Source of the DNA: an uncultured Saccharofermentans sp. | Lineage (GTDB): Bacteria > Bacillota > Clostridia > Saccharofermentanales > Saccharofermentanaceae | Direction of reading: 5' to 3' | Assembly (NCBI GenBank): GCA_905234715.1 | Contig: CAJOJI010000014.1 | Coordinates: 15,669-78,642 of the forward strand | DNA length: 62,974 bases | Shown here: positions 9,203 to 19,052 of the stretch, piece by piece | Numbering within the stretch: position 1 is the stretch's first letter | Layout: the number at the start of each line of letters is the position of its first letter | Translations under genes and position numbers: made by a program | Notes under the pieces: model-generated | Told to the model about the DNA's origin: nothing | Database searches by the model: none | The model's input: the letters and a program-made list of their open reading frames with translations, nothing else

Positions 9203-9373
9203 ATGAGGAAAACAGCTAAACGGAACAAAAAAGGCATGGGAACCGTTGAGATAGTCATCATCATCGCGGTCCTCGTTGCACTAGCGCTGCTCTTCAGGGC
9301 AGGACTTTCCGAGTACGGAGAAAAGGTTATGGATTTCTGTTTTGACGATTCAAAGATATCAGACGCATTCTGA
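9203..9373 (+). CDS. Flp-type (type IVb) pilin
   Basis: A 56-residue protein with AAGGAGG at 9187-9193 before ATG 9203. A basic leader (MRKTAKRNKKG) is followed by MGTVEIVIIIAVLVALALLF: Glu at position 5 after the likely Gly processing site and a single hydrophobic helix, the hallmark of Flp1-like class IVb prepilins. A prepilin peptidase would cut after Gly11; no peptidase gene is in the window, so it must be elsewhere. It is the presumed main subunit of the fibre assembled by CpaF and the TadB-TadC protein. The short C-terminal part ends in acidic residues (FCFDDSKISDAF). Confidence 0.88.
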   Translation: MRKTAKRNKKGMGTVEIVIIIAVLVALALLFRAGLSEYGEKVMDFCFDDSKISDAF

Positions 9374-9421
9374 CATATCACTTAGCAGTATCAGTTTTTG
9401 AGTTAATAAAGGAACAATGAA

Positions 9422-10696
9422 ATGCAGATAAAGAAGGGACCCTACGGATATTACGCTCTAGAGAAGTTTGACGATCCGGAATCATTATGCACCTACGCCG
9501 AGGAGGTAATTGCCGGAAACAGTTCAGACTTCTACCTTAAGCCAAGTACTGAATATTTAGGCAGAGGAATAATGTGCAGTTTTGAATTTTCAGGATTCAT
9601 GCAGATAACTGACCCGGAATTTTCCGTGTTTTCGCCGGGCAGAAAGAATACACCGAACAAGAAAGAATTAAAGAACCTCAGCCTGAGGCGTAAATCTGCC
9701 GGGGACCTTTTTTATACCTTCGTAAAACTTTTAGATAACCTCGTCTCCCCTTCCTGCATAGTACTCGATCCGGACATGATATTCACTGATCCGGAAGGCA
9801 TCTCTATAAAGCTGTGCTGTCTTCCACAAAAGATCACACCTGACAGACTCTGCTTATCTTCAATTGATACGCTTAAACTTGAAAAACTCCTTAACTGCGA
9901 TTTCTTCAAGAACGTCATCTCTGACGATGAGAAAAATGCGTTAGTTTACAGCGTAAGGGAAAACAACGAGGATATGTTCCTTAAGATAGCAGGAATAATC
10001 AGAGGAACTGATGAAGATTCGGTTCCCTTTATGAAGTCTCAGAATACCGGGGAGAAAAGGAAAACAATCAATCTGCCACACAGCATTAATGCGCTTTCAA
10101 AAACAGAAAAAGACCTTATTATCGCCTGTTTATCGGCAGTTTTGGCATTACTGCTTTTGCTTAATAAAATGGCACTTCCCTGCTTTCTGTTCTTCTTCCT
10201 TTCAGTGGTAATATTGTCCGTATCGATACTGAATCAGAAAAAGCGCGAAGAATTCATAAGAAAAGAAGAATCACAGGAAAAATCAAAACAGAGAAGTTCA
10301 ATCCTGTTTTCAGATGACCCCATTCCTGAATATGATTCAGCCCAGACACATGAAGACGCTAATGATGAACCCGTAAGACAATATAAACCACTGACATCAG
10401 GAATGCTTACGCTAATTTCTGACAGCAAAGGAGTCAGATCAAAATATTCAATTTATCTGGATGAGACATGCATCGGATCAGATTGTTTCTTATCCGACAT
10501 AGTAATCGACGATCCGGAGATAGCTCCTCTTCATGCAGTCATAAAACAAAAAGAAGGATCATTCTATTTAGTGCCTTCCAAGGGCACAGGCAAAACATAT
10601 ATTGAAGACTCTCCGGTTGATAACGGAAAAACTTATGAGATCAAATCAGGACAAAAGATAACATTCGGAGAAATAGAATTCAGATTCAGCTGCTAG
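9422..10696 (+). CDS. DUF6382-like/FHA-domain membrane protein of the Tad cluster
   Basis: A 424-residue protein. Residues 1-195 resemble the N-terminal domain called DUF6382 that Clostridia carry ahead of an FHA domain. Two hydrophobic segments around residues 235-275 form a hairpin in the membrane. A charged linker (residues 280-335) leads to an FHA domain in the last 85 residues (ETCIGSDCFLSDIVIDD...HAVI). FHA domains bind phosphothreonine peptides. The usual Ser before His in the SxxH motif is replaced (APLHA), so phospho-binding may be weak. It follows the pilin by 48 bases and the nuclease gene starts three bases after its stop. A structural or regulatory role in pilus assembly is inferred from position. 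Confidence 0.72.
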   Translation: MQIKKGPYGYYALEKFDDPESLCTYAEEVIAGNSSDFYLKPSTEYLGRGIMCSFEFSGFMQITDPEFSVFSPGRKNTPNKKELKNLSLRRKSAGDLFYTFVKLLDNLVSPSCIVLDPDMIFTDPEGISIKLCCLPQKITPDRLCLSSIDTLKLEKLLNCDFFKNVISDDEKNALVYSVRENNEDMFLKIAGIIRGTDEDSVPFMKSQNTGEKRKTINLPHSINALSKTEKDLIIACLSAVLALLLLLNKMALPCFLFFFLSVVILSVSILNQKKREEFIRKEESQEKSKQRSSILFSDDPIPEYDSAQTHEDANDEPVRQYKPLTSGMLTLISDSKGVRSKYSIYLDETCIGSDCFLSDIVIDDPEIAPLHAVIKQKEGSFYLVPSKGTGKTYIEDSPVDNGKTYEIKSGQKITFGEIEFRFSC

Positions 10697-10699
10697 TAC

Positions 10700-11089
10700 A
10701 TGAATTCGATTGGGACAATAGATATATCTCAACTAAACTCACCTCCGGAAAAAGCTGAATTTGAAACAGCCAAATATTTCGCTAATTTAGGTAAAAACAT
10801 AGTTTTTATACATCCAAGTGCAATACCAAAACAACATACTCCTGACATTATAATGGATGGTGTTGAATGGGAAATCAAATGTCCTATAGGTGAAAGCAAA
10901 AGAACCATAGAAAACAATATACGCAAAGCAATTAAGCAATCTCAAAATATCATATTTGACCTAAGAAATACTAAGTTGGCTGAAGCAAAAAGCATTCATA
11001 AACTTGAACTGGAATTCAAGTTAAATTCCCAGATTAAAAAACTATACATAATAAGAAAAGATTGTACTCTTCTTTCTTACAAAAAATAA
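10700..11089 (+). CDS. Orphan CdiA C-terminal tRNase-type nuclease domain
   Basis: A 129-residue protein that consists almost only of a domain seen at the C-terminus of contact-dependent inhibition toxins (CdiA-CT tRNase family, a PD-(D/E)xK-like fold). Key residues are seen in HTPDIIMDG (Asp), EWEIKCP (Glu-x-Lys), and RTIENNIRKAIKQSQNII, the helix with the conserved Lys-Gln. There is no signal peptide, delivery domain, or immunity gene next to it. The base composition is clearly more A/T-rich than the Tad genes, suggesting separate acquisition. The ATG lies three bases after the FHA gene stop and has no visible ribosome binding site, so translation may depend on coupling. Whether it acts as a toxin, an intracellular RNase or is inert is unknown. 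Confidence 0.75.
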   Translation: MNSIGTIDISQLNSPPEKAEFETAKYFANLGKNIVFIHPSAIPKQHTPDIIMDGVEWEIKCPIGESKRTIENNIRKAIKQSQNIIFDLRNTKLAEAKSIHKLELEFKLNSQIKKLYIIRKDCTLLSYKK

Positions 11090-11130
11090 CATTGATTTTT
11101 CATTTCCAAGTGATACTATCTAGATAAGAT

Positions 11131-11178
11131 AAGGCTCGACCCACTGCTGGATAGCGGAGGGCCCAGAGCCTTTTTCTT
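11131..11178 (+). terminator. Terminator between the nuclease gene and atpC (bidirectional)
   Basis: AAGGCTC (11131-11137) pairs with GAGCCTT (11166-11172), followed by TTTCTTTT on the plus strand. Inner bases GACCC/GGGCC can extend the stem. On the minus strand the same hairpin ends the atp operon, with a weaker T-run. Confidence 0.75.
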
Positions 11179-11198
11179 TTGGCTCGGTTTCCTTGCAA

Positions 11199-11705
11199 TT
11201 ACTGAAGTCTCGGAATCTTTCCGTCAGGGAAATCAGACCTCTTATAGTCGGCAAGTCTTTCTCTCTGCTGATCAGTACCGTAACGCTCGATAAAACGCAT
11301 TCTTGCAAGAGCACGCTTTCCTTTTGCAACACTGTCTTCAGAAAATACCGGTCTGCCGTTCTTGTCCTGATGAGTCTTTATCTCTTCGATCGCTGCTTTG
11401 TAAGCGTTGATTATTCTTCTGAGCCTAATGTCTTCAGGCCACTCGGCAGAATTACAGACAATGAGTGCGAGCATACCGTTGATCTCACAGTAACCTTCAG
11501 AGAGCATGCAGTATCTTGTCTTGCCGTTAGTCGTAAGTGCACATGCACCGGGTTCCAATGCAGCTACAAAAGGAGAATGTCCGGCCATAAAGCCGAACTC
11601 ACCGTCACTTGTGGGAATTCTGACACTGTCAACCTGACCCTCGAAGAAATCCTCGTAGGGAGTAACGATAAGCAGGTTGATCTTATGTGAAGAATGTTCA
11701 GCCAT
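11199..11705 (-). CDS. atpC: ATP synthase epsilon subunit
   Basis: The 168-residue epsilon subunit of F1, the central-stalk protein that links gamma to the c-ring and can inhibit ATP hydrolysis. The N-terminal beta-sandwich (residues 8-95) has IVTPYEDFFEGQVDSVRIPT and the GEFGFMAGHSP loop. The helical C-terminal part contains the usual RA pairs, but the protein is about 30 residues longer than the common 130-140; the extra part lies between the two helices and at the end (ending in DGKIPRLQ). It is the last gene of the atp operon, eight bases after atpD, with a hairpin terminator beyond it. Confidence 0.9.
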   Translation of the reverse strand: MAEHSSHKINLLIVTPYEDFFEGQVDSVRIPTSDGEFGFMAGHSPFVAALEPGACALTTNGKTRYCMLSEGYCEINGMLALIVCNSAEWPEDIRLRRIINAYKAAIEEIKTHQDKNGRPVFSEDSVAKGKRALARMRFIERYGTDQQRERLADYKRSDFPDGKIPRLQ

Positions 11706-11713
11706 AACAGTGA

Positions 11714-14111
<2,398 letters not shown>

Positions 14112-14115
14112 AAGA

Positions 14116-16080
14116 TCAGTAGTCCTCGACGTACTCCTCGTGCTCGGCAAGGAATGTTTCCTTATATTCCTCATATGCCGAATCGATCTCGGACTTTATC
14201 TCGTCAGTAAATACCTTGCCGTCCGTTATCTCTTCGAAGATATTCGGATGACGGAGTCTTATGTCTGCGAAAAGTGCTGTATAGAACTCTGTAATGTCTT
14301 CAGTTGCAAGGAAGTTGAACTTGTCCGAAGTAGCACAGTACAGAAGGATTACTTCTGCTGCCATCGTAAGAGGAGAGAATCTCTCCTGCTTTAATACTTC
14401 GTTAAGAACGACACCTCTCTTGATCTGGAGCTGGGTATTCTCATCGAGGTCAGAACCAAACTGTGAGAAGGAAGCCATTTCACGGGCCTGAGCCAATGAG
14501 ATTCTCAAAGGTCCGGCAACTTTCTTGACTGCCTTGGTTTGTGCCGCACCGCCTACACGGGATACGGAAAGACCTACGTTTACGGCAGGTCTCTGGCCTG
14601 AGAAGAACAGCTCAGGTGACAGATAGATCTGACCGTCTGTGATGGAGATAACGTTCGTCGGGATATAAGCCGAGATATCGTTACCCTGCGTCTCAACGAT
14701 AGGAAGCGCAGTGATGGAACCTCCGCCGAGCTCGTCTGAGAGCTTTGCGGCTCTCTCCAAAAGCCTTGAATGCAAATAGAAGACATCGCCAGGATAAGCT
14801 TCTCTTCCCGGAGGTCTTCTGAGGAGCAATGAGATAGCTCTGTATGCCTGTGCGTGCTTTGAAAGGTCATCGTAAACGATGAGCACGTCCTTGTGATAGT
14901 CGTACATGAACTTCTCGGCAATGGCACATGCCGAGAAAGGTGCAATATACTGCATTGCTGCTGACTCTGAAGCTGAAGCGGCGACTATGACCGTATAGTC
15001 CAGAGCGCCGCGCTTTTCGAGAAGGCCTGCAGTTGCAACGATATTTGACATCTTCTGTCCGATCGGGACATAAACGCAGATGACATTCTCATTTTTCTGG
15101 TTAATGATCGTATCCAGAGCGATAGACGTCTTGCCTGTCTGACGGTCACCGATGATGAGCTCTCTCTGTCCTCTTCCGATAGGTGTAAGGGCATCGATGG
15201 CTGTAATTCCCGTGAACAGAGGCGTATCAACGGGTGCTCTGTCGATGATCGAAGGCGCAGGCGATTCTACCGGGCGCTCTTCCGTATATCTGATAACGCC
15301 CTTGCCGTCGATAGGATTGCCCAGGGCATCTACAACTCTTCCCAAAAGGCCCATACCTACAGGTACGGAAAAAGTCGTCATGGTACGCTTGCAGGTCATG
15401 CTCTCAACTACGGTGTCTTCACCTGTAAGGAGAACGACGCCGACCTTGGTTTTCTCAAGGTTCATGGCAATGCCTGTAGCACCGGATGCGAAATAGATAA
15501 GCTCGTTGAGCATGCAGTTGCGAAGGCCGGTAACGGAAGCAACACCGTCTGAGATGGCAGATACACGGCCGATCTCGTCCTTGTGCTCACGTGAAACAAA
15601 TGCATTCTCTACACGCTTGTCGAGTTCTTCATCAGAAAGTTCGAAGATCTCGACATTATCAATACTTAACTGACTGGATTCAGGAAACTGTTCAAGAGCT
15701 TTCTCCAGATCCTTTTTTACTTTAGTAGCAGGGAAATCCTCTTCCGTAAGAGCTTTTCTTTGTGCTGCGATTCCGTCTTCGTAGCCGTCAATAGAACGCG
15801 TACGCTTAATGAAGGAACCGATCCTGTCAAGCTGTCCCTTTACGGAATAGTCGTAACGGCTTCCCTGGAAATAGATAATAAAACCGCCAATGAGATTCTC
15901 ACGCAACTCAATGGAGAGACGGTAATCTTCGATCTCATTTACTTCGGCAAATTTGGCGGCAACCCTGGTAAGTTTTTCCTCAGGAATGTCACCGGCTGTC
16001 TCTATACGAAGAGACGGACCTCTAGATTTTGCCTTGCCGGCAGCCTTAATTTCATTATTGTCTGACGGGTTATTACTCAC
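14116..16080 (-). CDS. atpA: Fusion of ATP synthase delta C-terminal domain to alpha subunit
   Basis: A 654-residue protein, about 150 longer than a normal alpha subunit. Residues 23-95 match the C-terminal domain of the delta subunit (AtpH): EEKLTRVAAKF, then ENLIGGFIIYFQGSRYDYSV and KGQLDRIGSFI, equal to E. coli VMAGVIIRAGDMVIDGSV and RGRLERLADVL. A charged linker (96-150) leads to a full alpha subunit: crown domain near 165-235, Walker A GDRQTGKT at 311-318, and SVSRVGGAAQTKAVKKV. The start is GTG 16080, overlapping the atpF stop by eight bases and preceded by AGAGGTAG. There is no room for atpH, and the delta N-terminal helical domain is missing. The first internal Met is residue 190, inside the crown, so a separate alpha is not easily made. 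Confidence 0.93.
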   Translation of the reverse strand: MSNNPSDNNEIKAAGKAKSRGPSLRIETAGDIPEEKLTRVAAKFAEVNEIEDYRLSIELRENLIGGFIIYFQGSRYDYSVKGQLDRIGSFIKRTRSIDGYEDGIAAQRKALTEEDFPATKVKKDLEKALEQFPESSQLSIDNVEIFELSDEELDKRVENAFVSREHKDEIGRVSAISDGVASVTGLRNCMLNELIYFASGATGIAMNLEKTKVGVVLLTGEDTVVESMTCKRTMTTFSVPVGMGLLGRVVDALGNPIDGKGVIRYTEERPVESPAPSIIDRAPVDTPLFTGITAIDALTPIGRGQRELIIGDRQTGKTSIALDTIINQKNENVICVYVPIGQKMSNIVATAGLLEKRGALDYTVIVAASASESAAMQYIAPFSACAIAEKFMYDYHKDVLIVYDDLSKHAQAYRAISLLLRRPPGREAYPGDVFYLHSRLLERAAKLSDELGGGSITALPIVETQGNDISAYIPTNVISITDGQIYLSPELFFSGQRPAVNVGLSVSRVGGAAQTKAVKKVAGPLRISLAQAREMASFSQFGSDLDENTQLQIKRGVVLNEVLKQERFSPLTMAAEVILLYCATSDKFNFLATEDITEFYTALFADIRLRHPNIFEEITDGKVFTDEIKSEIDSAYEEYKETFLAEHEEYVEDY

Positions 16081-16651
16081 TCTTAGCTACCTCTTGGCTG
16101 AGGATCTCTTCTGTGTGCTTTGCAGCGGACTTGCTGAGTTCATCCTTGGATACCGCATCACCTATTATGTGACCTGCAATCTGAACTGAGAGATCCGCGA
16201 TATCGTCTTTCATGGACTCGAAAGCATTACGCTTCATCCTTGCAGCATCTTCTTCGGCTCTGACAATGATCTGCTGAGCCTCTTCATTCGCCTGTTCGAT
16301 AACTGCTTTGCTCTGTTTTTCGGCATTGGCCTTGGCCTCTTCCATGATTGCAGAGCCTTTTCGCTTTGCATCATCGATGGTTTCTTTGGAAGAATCTACG
16401 ATTGCCTGTGCTTCTTCCCTGGCCTTTTTAGCCTCTTCGAGCTCCGCATCAAGCGCTTCCTGGCGTGAATGTATAAGCTTAAGGATCTTCTTATACGCGA
16501 ACAGTCTGAAAACCACGAATACCAATAAGATATTGAATATCGTGATCACGGCAGTTACAGCGTATCCTGCAAACTGATCGGGCGAAAAGAGATTGGACTC
16601 TCCTGCCTCAAATAACAGCTCCGGTAAATATGACATACTGTTTAGCTCCAT
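16073..16651 (-). CDS. atpF: ATP synthase b subunit
   Basis: The 192-residue b subunit of the peripheral stalk. A membrane helix near residues 28-52 (AVTAVITIFNILLVFVVFRLF) is followed by a long charged coiled coil (residues 60-165, rich in Glu, Ala and Lys) that reaches up to F1. The C-terminal part (AGHIIGDAVSKDELS) resembles the delta-binding end of b. In ordinary operons atpH follows; here the coding end overlaps the GTG start of the delta-alpha fusion by eight bases. Only one b gene is present, so the stalk should be a homodimer. Confidence 0.93.
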   Translation of the reverse strand: MELNSMSYLPELLFEAGESNLFSPDQFAGYAVTAVITIFNILLVFVVFRLFAYKKILKLIHSRQEALDAELEEAKKAREEAQAIVDSSKETIDDAKRKGSAIMEEAKANAEKQSKAVIEQANEEAQQIIVRAEEDAARMKRNAFESMKDDIADLSVQIAGHIIGDAVSKDELSKSAAKHTEEILSQEVAKSE

Positions 16652-16673
16652 TAACTCTCGGAAATATTCCTGA

Positions 16674-16949
16674 TCAGCCTACTGTAAAGATCAAAAGGAA
16701 TGCGACAACGAGTGCATAGATTCCGATTGACTCCATGAATACGATAGCGATAAGGAGCAGTGTCTGAAGCTTTGAGATGATCTCAGGCTGTCTTGCGCCT
16801 GCTTCAAGAGCTGAACTTGTCGCCTTACCCATGGCTGCAGTAGATCCGATAGCGCCACAAGAGATAGCGATCGCTGCTGAGATTGCTGCGATACCCTTTG
16901 TCTCAAGTGCAGCTATGATAGGTAATGCTGCGAGAAGAATGTTAGTCAT
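16674..16949 (-). CDS. atpE: ATP synthase c subunit
   Basis: The 91-residue ring subunit with two membrane helices. The polar loop has ARQPE, as expected. The second helix carries the ion-binding Glu in FMESIGIYALVV. Ser and Tyr typical of Na+-binding rings follow this Glu (ESxGIY), but the first-helix Gln of Na+ rings is a Met by my alignment, so the coupling ion cannot be settled; H+ is slightly favoured. The ATG at 16949 has GGAGG nine bases upstream. It lies between atpB and atpF. Confidence 0.93.
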   Translation of the reverse strand: MTNILLAALPIIAALETKGIAAISAAIAISCGAIGSTAAMGKATSSALEAGARQPEIISKLQTLLLIAIVFMESIGIYALVVAFLLIFTVG

Positions 16950-16989
16950 ATATTTGGCCTCCTAAATTATTATCTGTTTGAATTCCGTA

Positions 16990-17862
16990 TTAAGCTGCTA
17001 CAGCTTCAGATTTCTTGTTCTTCTTGGATTTCTTCTTTTTCTGGTGTTCTTCAGGGTGTTCTATGTACTCGTTGTAAGTTTCAAGGTTCTCACCGATGTA
17101 AGACATTGTCAGGTATGCAAATACTACAGCCTGGATAACTCCGTCGATGATGTCGAACCAGAGACCTACAATACCCGGTACGATTACCGGTAAGGAGATA
17201 GATAAGAACTCCATGAATACGAATGCCGCGAAAACGTTACCGAAAAGTCTCAATGCAAGTGACAAGGGCTTGATAACATAGTCCAAAAGCCTGAACGGGA
17301 GCATGATAGCTACAGGCTGTGTAAGTGAAATCCAGAATCCCTTAATGCCGATAAACTTGAACGTCATGACGATTACATAAATGATCGCAACAATAGCGCA
17401 TCCTACAGGGAATGCGACGTTCTTTGCCGGAGGCGGGAGATGAAAATATGAGATTGAGTTACATGCGACGAGCACAAGACCAAAGGTCATGACCATCGGA
17501 GCAACTTCTTCAGCCTGCTTACGGTTCATTCCGAAGCTCATTGCAGTGCTGATAACAAGCTCTGTCAAAGAAACAAGGATCGTCTGACCCTTTGTGAGCT
17601 TATGGTCCTTTGATGGTTTACCCAGCAAAACAGCGACAATGATCAACATAATAACTACAGCGATCCAGGTTACTATGATGGCATCAGTAATGATGAGTGT
17701 ATTATCGCCGGCAGCAAAGCTCATCTGCACCTGCATAATAGCTTCGCTAATCTCTTCTCCAATATCCTTATGGCCAAACAGTCTTTCAGTAAGCTGTTCT
17801 ACAAAAGCAGCCCAGAATTCTGAAAACCATGTGCCTGCCAGAAGAAATGATACTATGGTCAT
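16990..17862 (-). CDS. atpB: ATP synthase a subunit
   Basis: The 290-residue a subunit, the stator half of the ion channel. Several membrane helices are evident; the essential Arg lies in SLALRLFGNVFAAFV. The final helices include FAYLTMSYI, and the C-terminal tail is a Lys-rich stretch (KKKKSKKNKKSEAVAA). ATG 17862 follows TGGAGGG. It is the first gene of the operon; no atpI is visible before it. The promoter at 17899-17927 lies directly upstream. Confidence 0.93.
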   Translation of the reverse strand: MTIVSFLLAGTWFSEFWAAFVEQLTERLFGHKDIGEEISEAIMQVQMSFAAGDNTLIITDAIIVTWIAVVIMLIIVAVLLGKPSKDHKLTKGQTILVSLTELVISTAMSFGMNRKQAEEVAPMVMTFGLVLVACNSISYFHLPPPAKNVAFPVGCAIVAIIYVIVMTFKFIGIKGFWISLTQPVAIMLPFRLLDYVIKPLSLALRLFGNVFAAFVFMEFLSISLPVIVPGIVGLWFDIIDGVIQAVVFAYLTMSYIGENLETYNEYIEHPEEHQKKKKSKKNKKSEAVAA

Positions 17863-17898
17863 CTTTTCCCTCCAGCTCCCTTCTTATCGATAAAGCCT

Positions 17899-17927
17899 AT
17901 TTTAACCCTAAATGCTTATGTTGTCAT
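17899..17927 (-). promoter_or_regulatory. Promoter of the atp operon
   Basis: On the minus strand ATGACA (17927-17922), a 17-base spacer and TAAAAT (17904-17899), about 37 bases before the atpB start. Confidence 0.65.
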
Positions 17928-17944
17928 CTAATTATAATCTATAA

Positions 17945-17968
17945 GCGCAAAAACCCTGATTTTCGGGG
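17945..17968 (-). terminator. Weak terminator after the RelA/SpoT-like gene
   Basis: On the minus strand a short CCC...GGG stem with one mismatch is followed by TTTTTG. The stem is short, so some read-through into the atp operon is likely. Confidence 0.4.
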
Positions 17969-17971
17969 AGT

Positions 17972-18961
17972 TCACCTTATCTCATCGTACTGGAAACGTG
18001 AAAGATGCTCAAAAGGAAGGATCTGCCTGCCTCTGAACAGCCCGCATCCGTCATTTATAAGGTGATTGTTATATGCCTTAAACATATTCACGTTAACCTC
18101 CGAAAGATCGAGTTCTTGAAGCTTTATAAGGCGTTCATAGGCCTCATCGAAGTTCTTGCACTCACCGGGACGGATAATGTCCCTCTTGCTCCTGTTCTCC
18201 TCCTGAGCTTTCTCGTATCCGAAATGATTTGCCTCACCGATCTCGGCAAAATCATCCATATCCTTTGTCCTAAGCTGCATCTCGGTATAACACCTTGCAA
18301 GATTGTCATAGAGCGTAATATGCATCGATCTGTATCCCGAAGGACGCGGTGTGTGAACATAGTCCCTGTAATAAAGCTTTACGTTCTCATCAAGTTCCGG
18401 AGATACGCCTGCACCCCCTATTCCCGACAGTTCAGGCGTAAAACCCCTTTCCTCAAGAAATTCAGGCAAAACATTTGCTATGTCATAAAGGAAATCTATT
18501 TCCTGCGTCTCAAGGTCATCACCCCCTGAAACATGACAGACAGGCAGTGATATTACTATCCTGTATGCAATGAGATCCCTGAAACAGTTCAGATTGGTCT
18601 TGATCTGAGCCTCGCTCGGATAAGTGCCGTTTTCTTTGTAATAGTTGTAGATGTATTCCAATATATATCCGTTGAACTTCTCTTCAGCACGTATAAGTGA
18701 CTTTATCCTTCCCTTAAACGTAAATGCCAGAAAAGGATACTTCTGCGTCATGTAGTGATAGAAATCCTTTATACGGTTGGACTGTGACGTAAGGAAGTCC
18801 GTATGTTCAAGCAGTTCAATGATCTGGATCAGGAAATTGCTGTGTGCAAGATCGATTGAATTATGAGTTCCGATCGCCTCATTCTTAAGATCGGATGAAT
18901 ACTTGAGAAGTATTTTCAGGACCGTGTCGCCTGAATACAGATAATCGTTTAAAGAAATCAT
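17972..18961 (-). CDS. RelA/SpoT-domain (p)ppGpp synthetase-like protein
   Basis: A 329-residue protein with the nucleotide pyrophosphokinase domain of RelA/SpoT: FKGRIKSLIRAEEKFNG near residue 85, DLIAYRIVIS near 135, and the catalytic HTPRPSGYRSMHITLYD and YTEMQLRTKDMDDFAE near 220-250. There is no HD hydrolase, TGS or ACT domain. It is longer than the usual small alarmone synthetases (210-260), with helical N- and C-terminal parts of unknown role. The start is ATG 18961, set by AAGGAAGG nine bases upstream; an upstream Met lacks such a site. It lies between the Amt-PII gene and the atp operon on the same strand, and a hairpin sits right before its ribosome binding site. Confidence 0.85.
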   Translation of the reverse strand: MISLNDYLYSGDTVLKILLKYSSDLKNEAIGTHNSIDLAHSNFLIQIIELLEHTDFLTSQSNRIKDFYHYMTQKYPFLAFTFKGRIKSLIRAEEKFNGYILEYIYNYYKENGTYPSEAQIKTNLNCFRDLIAYRIVISLPVCHVSGGDDLETQEIDFLYDIANVLPEFLEERGFTPELSGIGGAGVSPELDENVKLYYRDYVHTPRPSGYRSMHITLYDNLARCYTEMQLRTKDMDDFAEIGEANHFGYEKAQEENRSKRDIIRPGECKNFDEAYERLIKLQELDLSEVNVNMFKAYNNHLINDGCGLFRGRQILPFEHLSRFQYDEIR

Positions 18962-18983
18962 TTTCTTGTTCCTTCCTTTTAAC

Positions 18984-19014
18984 AATCCCCGGGACTTATA
19001 TAGTTCCGGGGATT
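18984..19014 (-). promoter_or_regulatory. Strong hairpin between Amt-PII and RelA-like genes
   Basis: On the minus strand AATCCCCGG and CCGGGGATT pair around a short AT-rich loop. The following TTGTTAAAA is a poor T-run. The stem ends only a few bases before the ribosome binding site of the RelA-like gene, leaving no room for a promoter after it. It could be a leaky terminator or an mRNA-stabilising element. Confidence 0.6.
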
Positions 19015-19052
19015 GCCTAGTTGGGTGGAATATGAGAATACAATCAAGTTGT

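Noticed and set aside
15152..15496. Plus-strand frame opposite the delta-alpha fusion gene
   Set aside because: It is a shadow of conserved alpha-subunit codons, with no start signal.
14116..16080. Internal start giving a free alpha subunit
   Set aside because: No in-frame ATG with a ribosome binding site was seen near residue 150; the first internal Met (190) lies inside the crown domain.
16674..16949. Na+-type c-ring from the ESxGIY motif
   Set aside because: Ser and Tyr after the Glu fit, but the first-helix Gln appears to be Met, so the call is not secure.
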